From positions 62,001-126,000 of the forward strand of contig NZ_AMRN01000011.1 of assembly GCF_000300275.1 (NCBI RefSeq): a stretch of 64,000 nucleotides of DNA, written 5' to 3'. Of the stretch, positions 52,164 to 61,490 are shown in pieces. The translations under genes were made by a program, and so were the position numbers. This DNA comes from Thalassospira profundimaris WP0211 (GTDB lineage: Bacteria > Pseudomonadota > Alphaproteobacteria > Rhodospirillales > Thalassospiraceae). The first letter of the stretch is position 1, and every line of letters begins with the position of its first letter. The notes beneath the pieces were generated by a model that searched no databases, was not told the DNA's origin, and saw only the letters and a list, made by a program, of their open reading frames with translations.

Positions 52164-53492
52164 ATGCTTCATCGCCTGATCGCGCTTTATCGTGAAAACC
52201 CCCGCGAAGGACGGCTGTTTGCCGCCATTTCGCTGGGCTTCCTTGCGATCTATTTCATCCCGGCTGGCACGGGGCGGTTTGACAATGCGGTGCTTGAGGC
52301 CGTCTATCTGACCAACTGGTATGCCCGCGAACATGTGATTTTGTGTTTGCTTCCGGCCTTTGTGATTGCCGGGGCGATGGCGGTTTACATCAGTCAGGGA
52401 TCGGTGATGCGCTATCTCGGCCCGGATGCATCGCGCCCTGTTGCACTTGGCGTGGCATCAATCTCGGGCACGTTGCTGGCGGTTTGTTCCTGCACGGTAT
52501 TGCCGTTGTTTGGCGGGATTTACAAACGCGGTGCCGGGCTTGGTCCGGCGATTGCGTTTCTGTATTCCGGGCCCGCGATCAATATCATGGCGATTGTCGT
52601 CACGGCCAAGGTATTGGGGGCTGAAATCGGCCTTGCGCGCGGGGTTGGCGCGATTGTCTTTGCCATTGTCATCGGCCTGATCATGCATCTGATCTATCGT
52701 CACGAGGAACATGATCGCGCCCAGAAATCCAAACGCGGCTTTGGCGGCGACGATGATGGCAAACCGCTTTCGATCACCATTGCGTTTTTTGGTCTGATGG
52801 TTGGCATTCTGGTCTTTGCCAACTGGGCTTCCGTCCCCGGAAGCCCAGTCTGGATGGCGGTTTATGATGTTAAATGGACCACCACCGCCCTTCTGGCGGC
52901 GGGCTTTGCCGGACTTCTGATCTGGCAATGGAATTGGCCGGTTAAACAGGTCTCAGGGCTTGCGGCAATTGTCATCCTTGCTGCCGTGATATTTCCGCAA
53001 TATCCGCAACTGGCCTTTGCCATTGGCGTGATCGGCCTGATGATGATTGCGCTGACGCGCGACCAGGACCGTGAATGGGTCGATCAAAGCTGGGATTTCA
53101 CCAAACAGATTTTGCCGCTTCTGGTGATGGGGGTGTTCATCGCTGGCCTGCTGCTGGGCCGACCGGGGCATGAAGGTCTAATCCCCAACGAGTGGGTGCA
53201 GGCAGCTGTTGGCGACAATTCCCTGACCTCGACCGCGCTGGCATCGGTTCTGGGCGCGTTCATGTATTTTTCGACCTTAACGGAAATCCCGATTGTCGAA
53301 GCCCTGATGGGCGCAGGCATGGGCAAGGGACCGGCTCTGGCGTTGCTTTTGGCCGGGCCTGCTTTGTCGCTGCCCAACATGTTGGTTATCCGCACCGTGA
53401 TCGGCACGCAGAAAACGCTGGTTTACTGTGCGCTGGTCGTCGTCATGGCGACGATTTCGGGCTTTGTTTACGGCAACATTCAATCATTCTGA
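52164..53492 (+). CDS. permease, DUF318/ArsP-like family
   Basis: This 442-residue membrane protein has ten or so hydrophobic helices and the family motifs VCSCTVLPLFGGIYKRGAGLGPAIAFLYSGPAINIMAI and a mirrored second half STLTEIPIVEALMGAGMGKGPALALLLAGPALSLPNMLVI. Relatives (YraQ/ArsP) export organoarsenicals or other metal/thiol compounds. The paired CSC motif lies in a membrane region. A small thioredoxin-like protein is encoded 16 bases downstream. There is no ArsR gene upstream. Confidence 0.88.
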   Translation: MLHRLIALYRENPREGRLFAAISLGFLAIYFIPAGTGRFDNAVLEAVYLTNWYAREHVILCLLPAFVIAGAMAVYISQGSVMRYLGPDASRPVALGVASISGTLLAVCSCTVLPLFGGIYKRGAGLGPAIAFLYSGPAINIMAIVVTAKVLGAEIGLARGVGAIVFAIVIGLIMHLIYRHEEHDRAQKSKRGFGGDDDGKPLSITIAFFGLMVGILVFANWASVPGSPVWMAVYDVKWTTTALLAAGFAGLLIWQWNWPVKQVSGLAAIVILAAVIFPQYPQLAFAIGVIGLMMIALTRDQDREWVDQSWDFTKQILPLLVMGVFIAGLLLGRPGHEGLIPNEWVQAAVGDNSLTSTALASVLGAFMYFSTLTEIPIVEALMGAGMGKGPALALLLAGPALSLPNMLVIRTVIGTQKTLVYCALVVVMATISGFVYGNIQSF

Positions 53493-53508
53493 TCACAGGA
53501 GATCAAAG

Positions 53509-53739
53509 ATGAAACTCAGCATTTATGGCAGTGGTTGCGCAAAGTGTCAGGCATTGGCCAAAAACGCCGAAGCAGCCGCACAGGCGCTTGATCTTGATTA
53601 CGAGATCGAAAAGGTCACCGACACCAACAAGATCATTGATGCCGGCATCATGCGGACCCCGGCCCTGATGGCCGATGACGACATCCTGGTCGAAGGCAAG
53701 GTCGCCACCCCGGACGAAATCCGTCAGATGCTGTCGTAG
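53509..53739 (+). CDS. small thioredoxin-like protein (MTH895 type)
   Basis: From ATG 53509 (GGAGATC upstream) the protein is 76 residues with a CxxC motif GSGCAKCQALAKNAEAAAQ and the cis-Pro IMRTPALMADDDI. This is the mini-thioredoxin group (redox-active disulfide protein 2). It is regularly paired with DUF318 permeases, and may deliver electrons or a thiol-bound substrate to them. Confidence 0.92.
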   Translation: MKLSIYGSGCAKCQALAKNAEAAAQALDLDYEIEKVTDTNKIIDAGIMRTPALMADDDILVEGKVATPDEIRQMLS

Positions 53740-53746
53740 CAAACGC

Positions 53747-53784
53747 AAAACGCCCCGGCCAAAACTGGCGACGGGGCGTTTTAA
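53747..53784 (+). terminator. terminator
   Basis: AACGCCCC (53749-53756) pairs with GGGGCGTT (53773-53780), followed by TTAAA. Inner bases also pair. Confidence 0.85.
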
Positions 53785-53816
53785 ATTCGATCAGTCAGAT
53801 CAAGTCAGATCAGAGA

Positions 53817-54035
53817 TCAGGGTGCCGGCGGCAGATCTTCTTCAAGGATGACAAGGTTCAGCGAGTAGCTGACTTCGCCTTCATCCTCGTCACGATGGAC
53901 AACACCGACGAACTCGTCGCCAACACGCATTTCAATCGGATGGCCTTTTTTCTTGGGCGCATCAATGGCGATTTTCGGGTTATCAAACGTGCGACGCAGA
54001 TAATCTTCGACGCGTGCGATCTCTGTCGGTGTCAT
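53817..54035 (-). CDS. DUF3126 family protein
   Basis: A 72-residue protein with the DUF3126 pattern TEIARVEDYLRRTFDNPKIAIDAPKKKGHPIEMRVGDEFVGVVHRDEDEGEVSYSLNLVILEEDL. The family is restricted mainly to Alphaproteobacteria and has no known function. It has an AAGGGG site and stands alone. Confidence 0.92.
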   Translation of the reverse strand: MTPTEIARVEDYLRRTFDNPKIAIDAPKKKGHPIEMRVGDEFVGVVHRDEDEGEVSYSLNLVILEEDLPPAP

Positions 54036-54313
54036 AGGACTTGCCCCTTGTTCTTTCCAACGGCTTTGGTCTGCAAGACCACAGGATATCTCATACGCAC
54101 TTTGGCGTCTGCCCTCTATCCTAAAGTCTTTTGTTAAATCTGGTGCACTGTCCTTTCACAAACCGGACAGTAAAATCAAGCCCATCGGGCCAAAAAAGTC
54201 GTAAAACCGGCCATTTTTTGCAGCATACGCGTTAAGGAGCCGGATGTTTGCGCATTCCGGTTGTCACGCGATTGTCTATTGCATTGCCCGCGGGCACCGT
54301 TTAAGCCAAATAT

Positions 54314-55069
54314 ATGACCGAAATCGAAGTTATGCCCAAGGCTGAAACCAGCACCGCATCTGCCAAAACCGAAACCACCGACCTTCCCCCTGCGAAGGCC
54401 ATAGCAGACGCTGCTGCGCAATCCCGGCCCATCCTTTACAGTTTCCGTCGCTGCCCCTATGCCATGCGCGCACGTATTGCCTTGCTGGCCGCCGAAATTG
54501 ACGTCGAACTGCGTGAAGTTGTCCTGCGCGACAAACCGCAAAGCATGATCGATGTATCGCCCAAGGCAACCGTCCCGGTTCTGGTCCTTCCCGATGGCAC
54601 GGTGGTCGATGAAAGCCTTGAAATCATGGTCTGGGCACTTGCGGAAAATGATCCGCTTGAATGGCTGACACCCGAAAGCGGCACGCTTGACGACATGCTG
54701 GCCCTGATTTCGCAAAATGATGGCCCGTTCAAGCATCACCTTGATCGTTACAAATATCCCAACCGCTATGAAGACGTAGACCCGCTCGAACATCGTCGGG
54801 ATGCGGAAAAGATCCTTAACCGCCTTGATGGCCGGTTGGCGGTTGGCAAATACCTGTTCGGGTCCCGCCCGGCCTTGGCCGATTTCGCCATTGCCCCCTT
54901 CATCCGCCAGTTTGCCAATACCGACAAAGAGGCGTTTGACGCCATGCCGTTCGTTCATGTGCAGCGCTGGCTTGATGATTTCCTGGCCTCCGAGCTTTTT
55001 GAACGCGCCATGACCAAATATGACCAATGGCACGAAGGCGACACGCCGGTGATTTTCAAGGCGGCGTAA
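54314..55069 (+). CDS. glutathione S-transferase
   Basis: This 251-residue protein has about 38 extra N-terminal residues rich in Ala, Thr and Lys before the thioredoxin-like GST domain, which starts at RPILYSFRRCPYAMRARIALL. TVPVLVLPDGTVVDESLEIMVWAL is the glutathione-contact and cis-Pro region; the C-terminal helical domain has GSRPALADFAIAPFIRQFA. RRCPYAMRAR suggests a thiol/Cys-type GST. The function is unspecific. Starts at 54314 and 54332 are both possible. Confidence 0.9.
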   Translation: MTEIEVMPKAETSTASAKTETTDLPPAKAIADAAAQSRPILYSFRRCPYAMRARIALLAAEIDVELREVVLRDKPQSMIDVSPKATVPVLVLPDGTVVDESLEIMVWALAENDPLEWLTPESGTLDDMLALISQNDGPFKHHLDRYKYPNRYEDVDPLEHRRDAEKILNRLDGRLAVGKYLFGSRPALADFAIAPFIRQFANTDKEAFDAMPFVHVQRWLDDFLASELFERAMTKYDQWHEGDTPVIFKAA

Positions 55070-55086
55070 GTCGCTGGCTTGTCCGG

Positions 55087-55404
55087 TTAGCGTTGCACCT
55101 CAATCGGCAAGGTCAGCAGCCGCGAACTCAGGCATTTGCCATGCGGATCGAGTGCAAGGGACCGCGTAACCCCGCCGCCCAGCGCCTCATACATCACAAA
55201 GTTAAGCGCCCCGATCTGCGGCAATTCATAACGCACGACATCGCCCGCAATCAAAGAGCCGAAATGATCTCGAACCCGTTCTGCGGTCACCTGTTCAAGC
55301 AAAACAGGCCAGTCTTCCGGGCGATAGGCAATCACTGAAACGTTTGAGATATTCCCCTTATCGCCGGTGCGCGAATGCGCAATATCGCGAAGCTGCATGC
55401 TCAC
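55087..55404 (-). CDS. AtuA C-terminal-domain-like protein
   Basis: The 105-residue protein SMQLRDIAHSRTGDKGNISNVSVIAYRPEDWPVLLEQVTAERV matches the small domain that, in Pseudomonas AtuA, is fused to the end of the large domain. Here it is a separate gene, overlapping the atuA-like stop by 4 bases. It probably forms a complex with the upstream product. The conserved SRTGDKG segment suggests substrate or CoA binding. Confidence 0.88.
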   Translation of the reverse strand: MSMQLRDIAHSRTGDKGNISNVSVIAYRPEDWPVLLEQVTAERVRDHFGSLIAGDVVRYELPQIGALNFVMYEALGGGVTRSLALDPHGKCLSSRLLTLPIEVQR

Positions 55405-56738
55405 GCCTCCATCATCTCGAACCGCGTTACCAGCCTGTCTTCGGGCAGGAGCCCTGAAACAATGGCAACGATTTCACGCGTTGACTTGGTTACGCCACCA
55501 CCCCCGGCAGGGCCATTCAGATACAGGCTTTCGACTTCCTCGCCAATTCGGGCCGCCGTTTGCAGATCGCGTGTCCTGACCACAAAGCGCACGCGCACTT
55601 CTGACGGCGCACATTCGGATGCCGCAACATCCTTGAAAATCGAATTGACGCCAATCAGTTCACCGCGCACTTCATCACAGGCAATCCCGATCTGCTCGAT
55701 GCGTTGATCAAGGATATCAAGTGCCAGTTGCCCGCGCTCTACCGCACCGGGCCCGGCATAGGATATCTGCCCCTCCCCGACGCAGCTATCGATATAGCCG
55801 ATCGAAACCTTAAGGGTACCGGTTTTGGGTAAACCATCCCCATTCGATACCGCCACACGATCCGGTCCCACTTCGGTGATTTCAACGGCGGAAAAATCGG
55901 CAATGACATCTGGCTGGATATAGCGTTTCGGATCATGGACTTCGTATAGCAACTGTTCCTTGCACGTTGCGGCATTCACAAAGCCCCCGGTGCCCGGCAA
56001 TTTTGTAATGACGGCGTTGCCATCTTCATCAACCTCGGCAATCGGGAAGCCAAGATTGGCCAGATCGGGCACATCCTTTAACCCCGGATCGGCAAAATAG
56101 CCGCCAGTAACCTGCCCGCCGCATTCCAGAAGATGCCCAACAAGCGTACCGCGCCCCAAGCGCGTCCAGTCATCCATCTGCCACCCAAATTCAAATATCT
56201 GCGGTGCCAGAAACATCGCGGGATCGGCGGCCCGCCCGGTCAGGACAACATCCGCACCGGCCTTAAGCGCATCAACAATGCCACCTGCCCCCAAATAGGC
56301 ATTTGCCGAAATCACTTCTTTTTGGAATTCGCCAAGCGTGCAATTGGCCTCGTCGATCACAAATGCATCGGGCGACAGAACATCAAGAACATTGTCTCCT
56401 TGCACGGCGGCAACCCGCAGGCCCGAAAGGCCCAACTCACGTGCAATATTGATGGTGTGTTTGGCGGCGGCCACCGGATTTGCCGCCCCCATATTTGAAA
56501 TCACCCGAACACCCTTTTCGCGACAGATCGGTAAAACCGCGCGCATGCGACGTTCAAGCAACGGGTCAAACCCGGCATTCGGATCGTGCATTTTGGCCTG
56601 CTGGGCAAGTGCAATGGTGCGTTCCGCCAGACATTCGAAAACCAGATAATCAAGATTGCCTTTCGCAGCCAGATCAACAGCCGGTTCAATCCGATCGCCG
56701 GAAAAGCCGGCACCTGTGCCAATACGGATGGTTTTCAT
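55401..56738 (-). CDS. acyclic terpene utilisation AtuA-like protein (DUF1446)
   Basis: From ATG 56738 the protein is 445 residues, beginning KTIRIGTGAGFSGDRIEPAVDLAAKGNLDYLVFECLAERT, with RVISNMGAANPVAAAKHTINIARE, GADVVLTGRAADPAMFLAP and GHLLECGGQVTGGYFADPG. These are DUF1446/AtuA hallmarks. Related proteins act in acyclic terpene or branched acid catabolism, but the reaction is not established. It overlaps by 4 bases with both the TRAP permease and the small C-terminal-domain gene, so the three are co-translated. Confidence 0.88.
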   Translation of the reverse strand: MKTIRIGTGAGFSGDRIEPAVDLAAKGNLDYLVFECLAERTIALAQQAKMHDPNAGFDPLLERRMRAVLPICREKGVRVISNMGAANPVAAAKHTINIARELGLSGLRVAAVQGDNVLDVLSPDAFVIDEANCTLGEFQKEVISANAYLGAGGIVDALKAGADVVLTGRAADPAMFLAPQIFEFGWQMDDWTRLGRGTLVGHLLECGGQVTGGYFADPGLKDVPDLANLGFPIAEVDEDGNAVITKLPGTGGFVNAATCKEQLLYEVHDPKRYIQPDVIADFSAVEITEVGPDRVAVSNGDGLPKTGTLKVSIGYIDSCVGEGQISYAGPGAVERGQLALDILDQRIEQIGIACDEVRGELIGVNSIFKDVAASECAPSEVRVRFVVRTRDLQTAARIGEEVESLYLNGPAGGGGVTKSTREIVAIVSGLLPEDRLVTRFEMMEA

Positions 56739-58603
56739 TGGCCACCCTCCATGGCCGCGCGGCGCATGTTGCGCCCAACGAAAAAGGCACCGCCAAGCAA
56801 CATTGCCGCGATCATCGGCGTCAGGAATGCAGGCCAAAGCGCGACCCCGATGACAATCACAAGCATCGCGCGGTCAAGCCACAGCCTTCCGGTGAATGTC
56901 TGCCCACCAAGCAATGCCGGAATGGCAACCACAAGAACAAGACCGGACAGGACCGCATTGATAATGGCCAAACCGCCGCCCCCGGCTGTCATGCCCGGAT
57001 ACAGCAACAACATGAACGGCACGATATAGGTCATCGCCCCAAGGCGCACCGCCTCGAACGCGGCAGGCAGCCAGTTGGTCTGCGCAATTCCGGCCGCGAC
57101 AAACACCGCCACGCAAACCGGCGGCGTAATCACCGATATGGTCGCAAAGTAAAATACAAAGAGATGGGCTGTAAGCGGCTCGACACCGACCGCGGTCATC
57201 GCCGGGGCAAGAACGGCCGCCACCAGCACATAGGCCGCGGTTGTCGGCAATCCCATGCCCATAATCAGGCACACCAGCCCGACAATGATCGCCACAAGAA
57301 CGGTTGAATCCCCGGCAATGGCAACAATCATGGAACTCAACGTCACGCCGATGCCAGTCATGTTGATCATGGAAACAAGGATCTGTGCCCCGGCAAGCAA
57401 CACCCCGATAATCACCATGCCCTTGCCGGCATCGGTGACACCGGCCAGAACCCGCTTGAACATTTCGCCAACCGACAGGCGCCCGGCAGACGTCGCCACA
57501 AAGGCAATCAGAAGTGCGATCATCCCGTAAAAGGCCGAGGTCGCAACTGAGCGCCCCATAAAGATGCCAACAGCAAGTCCCCCAAGGGCTGCGATGATCG
57601 GCAGCACCTTGCGCAAGGCAAGAATTTCTGACCAGGCCGGAAGCTCATCCTCGGGCACCAGTTTAAGGTTTCTTCTGGTTGCCACGATGTGGACCGTCAC
57701 AAACACCGACAGATAAAACAAAACGGCGGGAATGATCGCCGCGACCATGACATCGACATAGGCAATGCCAAGGATTTCGGCCATCACAAAGGCGGCTGCC
57801 CCCATAATTGGCGGGGCAATTTGCCCACCGGTGGAGGCAACGGCCTCAACGGCCGCGGCCAGTGGCCCGGGATAGCCAAGACGACGCATCATCGGGATGG
57901 TGAAATTGCCGGTGGTGGCGACGTTGGCAACCGCCGATCCGGAAATCATTCCGAACAGACCGCTGGAAATAATTGCGATCTTGGCGGCACCGCCCTTTTG
58001 GCGACCACCAAGACGCATCGCCAGATCCATAAAGCTTTGCCCGCCGCCGGTATGAAGCAACAAGGCACCAAACAGCACGAAGGCTGCAATCACGGTGGCC
58101 GCAACGCCGGTCAACATGCCCCAAATTCCAAGATCGCCAAGGAAAATGGTTTCGGTGACAAACTCTATATCAAAACCGCGATGGCCAAGACTGCCCGGAA
58201 GATATTCGCCAAGCAGCGCATAAAGCAGGCCGACAATCACAAGGACCGGGAAAATAGCCCCCACAGCACGGCGGCCAATTTCAAGAACCGTCACAACCAG
58301 ACCAACGGTCAAAGCCATGTCCAGTTGCGTCGCCCATGGCAAAGTGGTCATGATTTCATCGTAGTTCACGACGATATAGCCACATGCGCTGATTGTCACC
58401 GCGGCCAGCAACAGATCAACGATCAAACCGATTGTTCGCCAACCGGTTCCCTTACCCAACGGATAAAGACTTAGTCCAAGGCACGTCACAAGTGCGAGGA
58501 AAACCGCCCTTTGAATAAGGCTCTCAAATGGGCCGGTTGCGGCGGTATAGAAGACGAATATACCCACAAGCAACGCAAACCCGTCGCGGATGCGCACAGA
58601 CAT
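56735..58603 (-). CDS. TRAP transporter fused permease (DctQM fusion)
   Basis: This 622-residue membrane protein has about sixteen or more hydrophobic segments and combines the small and large TRAP subunits, as is usual with TAXI-type binding proteins. Motifs are GLFGMISGSAVANVATTGNFTIPMMRRLGY, ASTGGQIAPPIMGAAAFVMAE and GMGLPTTAAYVLVAAVLAP. It lies 32 bases after the TAXI protein gene. The substrate is probably that of the AtuA-like proteins. Confidence 0.92.
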   Translation of the reverse strand: MSVRIRDGFALLVGIFVFYTAATGPFESLIQRAVFLALVTCLGLSLYPLGKGTGWRTIGLIVDLLLAAVTISACGYIVVNYDEIMTTLPWATQLDMALTVGLVVTVLEIGRRAVGAIFPVLVIVGLLYALLGEYLPGSLGHRGFDIEFVTETIFLGDLGIWGMLTGVAATVIAAFVLFGALLLHTGGGQSFMDLAMRLGGRQKGGAAKIAIISSGLFGMISGSAVANVATTGNFTIPMMRRLGYPGPLAAAVEAVASTGGQIAPPIMGAAAFVMAEILGIAYVDVMVAAIIPAVLFYLSVFVTVHIVATRRNLKLVPEDELPAWSEILALRKVLPIIAALGGLAVGIFMGRSVATSAFYGMIALLIAFVATSAGRLSVGEMFKRVLAGVTDAGKGMVIIGVLLAGAQILVSMINMTGIGVTLSSMIVAIAGDSTVLVAIIVGLVCLIMGMGLPTTAAYVLVAAVLAPAMTAVGVEPLTAHLFVFYFATISVITPPVCVAVFVAAGIAQTNWLPAAFEAVRLGAMTYIVPFMLLLYPGMTAGGGGLAIINAVLSGLVLVVAIPALLGGQTFTGRLWLDRAMLVIVIGVALWPAFLTPMIAAMLLGGAFFVGRNMRRAAMEGGQ

Positions 58604-58635
58604 GACGGTTTTCCTCTAAGAGTTCCGGTTTCTTG

Positions 58636-59604
58636 TTATTTGGACGGATCGAGTTTGGCCGGGATATCGTAGCCGTTCTCGCGGAACCATTTCGCAGCCC
58701 CGGGATGCAGCGGGATTGTCGCATACTGCAAGGTCAGCTCGGCCAGATTAACCCCTTTGACACTTGCCATTGCGGTGCCCTGCACTTCCGTATCCGACAT
58801 GATTGCGTCGACAATCTTGTAGGCGGCATCTTCGGACAGGCTTGCACCTGCGCCAACACCGACACCAAAGCTCCAGGTGGAATAGGCATCAACACCGTCT
58901 GCGGCACCTTCGGGGATATCAACGACCGAGATATCAGGCATCTTTTCAATCAGGGCCTGTTTCTGATCATCGGTCAGGCTGAGGACCTTGATCGGTGTAA
59001 ATGTTGCGATATCAAGCGTGGAGCTATCAAGTTTAAGACCGGCACCGGATTTAACATACCCGGTGACACGGTTGTCCTTGATCATGTCGACAACATCGGT
59101 GGTCGACCCGCGTACATATTCAGCCGAAAGGCCAAGGGCCTCGAACACGGCCTCTGTCGTGCTTTCGGTTGCCGATCCCTTGATACCGGGATTAAAGCGC
59201 TTGTCTGCAAGATCGGAAAGCGTCGCGATACCGGAATCTTCACGCACGATCACGTTCTGCGGTGCGCCGGTATAAACCCACAACAGACCAAGCCCGTCCA
59301 TCGCGCGACCGTCAAAGGCCTTGGTCCCGGCATGGGCGTGTTGGGCGACGTTGGTCGTGACCAGACCAAGGTCGATCTGATCGCGTTCAATACGACGCAG
59401 GTTGTCCATCGTCGCACCGGTTTCAACAACGGATGCCTCGATACCGTTGTCGGCATCGTTGATCAGCTTGGCCACAGAAACAAAGTAGCCGTAATGCGAA
59501 GATGATGCAGACGTCGAGCCGATCAGCAGCTTTTCCTGTGCGAAAGCCGGTACCGACAAACCAAAGGCGAGCACGCCCGCCAGGGCGAGTTTTGAAAGTT
59601 TCAT
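58636..59604 (-). CDS. TAXI family TRAP substrate-binding protein
   Basis: The 322-residue periplasmic protein has a signal peptide (MKLSKLALAGVLAFGLSVPA, cleavage after AFA) and the TAXI features LLIGSTSASSSHYGYFVSVAKLIND, ASVVETGATMDNLRRIERDQIDLGLVTTN and DLADKRFNPGIKGSATE. It delivers a ligand to the fused permease. The gene is the first of a four-gene operon, divergent from a LysR gene. Confidence 0.93.
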   Translation of the reverse strand: MKLSKLALAGVLAFGLSVPAFAQEKLLIGSTSASSSHYGYFVSVAKLINDADNGIEASVVETGATMDNLRRIERDQIDLGLVTTNVAQHAHAGTKAFDGRAMDGLGLLWVYTGAPQNVIVREDSGIATLSDLADKRFNPGIKGSATESTTEAVFEALGLSAEYVRGSTTDVVDMIKDNRVTGYVKSGAGLKLDSSTLDIATFTPIKVLSLTDDQKQALIEKMPDISVVDIPEGAADGVDAYSTWSFGVGVGAGASLSEDAAYKIVDAIMSDTEVQGTAMASVKGVNLAELTLQYATIPLHPGAAKWFRENGYDIPAKLDPSK

Positions 59605-59742
59605 AATGTATTCCTCCCTATGCCGTCATCGGCATGTTTAACGTTCCGTCGGCAAGTCTTGTGCTTGGTTGTTTTTGGACGGACCGAAAGTGTCGACCAG
59701 TTTCTTTGTTGCAGGAAGATCAAATAATGAGATAATTGATGC

Positions 59743-60684
59743 ATGAAACGCATCAATCTTGATACCGAAGAAATAAGATCCTTCTGTCTTCTTGCCGAAA
59801 CGGGCAGTTTTCGCAAGACGGCTCAACGACTTGGCATCTCGGGATCGACGCTCAGTCGGCAAATCAGCCGGATCGAAGACCGCACGCAGGCGCGGCTTTT
59901 TGACCGTGACACACGAAACGTTGCACTGACCGAACAGGGCAAGATGTTTCTCAGACTGGCGGAAAGGATCCTGAATACCACTGATTCCGCCCTCGACGAA
60001 TTTGACACCTACCTCAACACCAAACGCGGGAAACTGACCATCGCCGGCCTGCCGTCGGTAACGGCCGGACTGCTGCCACCGCTGATTGCCGAATTCATGC
60101 AGGCCCACCCGAATGTTGATGTTCAGCTGAATGACATGCTGTCCGAGGGGGTCTTGCGCGAAGTCGAAATGGGGCGTGCCGATATCGGCTTCACCGCCGA
60201 TGTGGTCGAGGACACCGATAACCTGTCCTTCCAACGATTGCTGAGCGACCGGTTCATCGCCGTCGGGGCACCGGGCGGGTTTCTTGACGAAAACCGGACG
60301 TACAAATGGGAAGAAATCCTGTCGCAGCCAATGGTGGCAATGTCGCGTGAAACAAGTGTGCGCTCGATCATTGATGCCGCTTGCACCCAGCACGGCTTTG
60401 CCTTCCACCCCCGCTTTGAGGTGGCCCATCTGGCAACCGCAGGCGCACTTGTGTCCCAAGGGCTCTGTATTACGGCCCTGCCGTCCTTGACGCTTCCGGT
60501 TCTTGGGCGCGCGCCGCTGGTTTTCAGACAACTGGAAAGCCCGGTTTTGCTGCGTCACATCGGTCTGATCTGGCGATCGGGGCGTACCTTGCCACCCGCG
60601 GCACAGGCTTTTTTGCATCTGGTCCGAAGCCGCAACCTCAAATCACTGGTCGCACATCTGGCCACTGAAAACGAAGTGGCTTAG
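59743..60684 (+). CDS. LysR family transcriptional regulator
   Basis: A 313-residue LysR protein with helix-turn-helix LLAETGSFRKTAQRLGISGSTLSRQISRIEDRTQARLF and an effector domain starting KLTIAGLPSVTAGLLPPLIAEF. Its gene is divergent from the TAXI-TRAP/atuA operon across 138 bases, the usual LysR arrangement, so it is the likely regulator. The ligand is probably the imported compound. Confidence 0.93.
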   Translation: MKRINLDTEEIRSFCLLAETGSFRKTAQRLGISGSTLSRQISRIEDRTQARLFDRDTRNVALTEQGKMFLRLAERILNTTDSALDEFDTYLNTKRGKLTIAGLPSVTAGLLPPLIAEFMQAHPNVDVQLNDMLSEGVLREVEMGRADIGFTADVVEDTDNLSFQRLLSDRFIAVGAPGGFLDENRTYKWEEILSQPMVAMSRETSVRSIIDAACTQHGFAFHPRFEVAHLATAGALVSQGLCITALPSLTLPVLGRAPLVFRQLESPVLLRHIGLIWRSGRTLPPAAQAFLHLVRSRNLKSLVAHLATENEVA

Positions 60685-60893
60685 TGGCCAATTTGCACAT
60701 CTTTCACTTGGCTGGCAAAAAACGGCACTGTGCACTCTTTGCGGACAAATCCACAGCTTAATTCCCCCCATACGCGATAACATCTCCAAGCTTGGAAGGA
60801 TTATACTTCTGTTACCATTCACAGGCTGGTCATCGTGACCGGCTTGTGCTAGCAAGCGAAGCATCACACCATAACGCTTCAGGACCGGAATTT

Positions 60894-61430
60894 ATGGCCG
60901 ATTATGATGTCAAGCCGCTGATAACGGCGGACGAGATTGCCACCAAGATCGATGCGCTTGCCGCCGAGATCAATGAAAGCTTCAAGGATACCGAAAAGCT
61001 GATAGTTGTCGGCCTGCTGCGCGGCTCCTTTGTTTTCATCGCCGATCTGGTACGCAAACTGACCGTACCGGTCGAAGTCGACTTCATGGTCGCATCAAGC
61101 TATGGCGATTCCACGGAAAGTTCGCGCAATGTGCGCATCGTCAAGGACCTTGATGGTCAGATCCGTGGCAAGGATGTCGTGCTGGTCGAAGACATCATTG
61201 ATACCGGCTACACCCTGTCAGAAGTGGTTCGACTTCTGAAAACCCGCGATCCGAACCGTCTGGAAATCTGCACGCTTCTGAACAAGCCGTCGCGCCGCGA
61301 AGTTGAAATCCCGATTGATTTCTGCGGCTTTGATATCCCTGACGAATTTGTGGTCGGTTATGGCATCGATTATGCCCAGAACAACCGCAATCTGCCCTTT
61401 ATCGGCACGGTCCATTTCCACGGCGAATAA
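60894..61430 (+). CDS. hpt: hypoxanthine phosphoribosyltransferase
   Basis: From ATG 60894 (AGGACCGGAA upstream) the protein is 178 residues, the family length. The PRPP-binding loop is [14 protein letters not shown] and the other marks are [19 protein letters not shown] and [15 protein letters not shown]. It salvages hypoxanthine and guanine to nucleotides. The 209 bases upstream hold a short GGTCATCGTGACC hairpin, role unknown. Confidence 0.93.
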   Translation: MADYDVKPLITADEIATKIDALAAEINESFKDTEKLIVVGLLRGSFVFIADLVRKLTVPVEVDFMVASSYGDSTESSRNVRIVKDLDGQIRGKDVVLVEDIIDTGYTLSEVVRLLKTRDPNRLEICTLLNKPSRREVEIPIDFCGFDIPDEFVVGYGIDYAQNNRNLPFIGTVHFHGE

Positions 61431-61448
61431 GCCGGGCGAAAACAGCAT

Positions 61449-61490
61449 TAAAAAAGGCGGGCAGCTTGATCAGCTATCCCGCCTTTTTTG
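61449..61490. terminator. bidirectional terminator after hpt
   Basis: AAAAAGGCGGG (61451-61461) pairs with CCCGCCTTTTT (61478-61488), with an inner AGCT-rich stem. It overlaps the 3' end of the holin-like gene. Confidence 0.88.
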
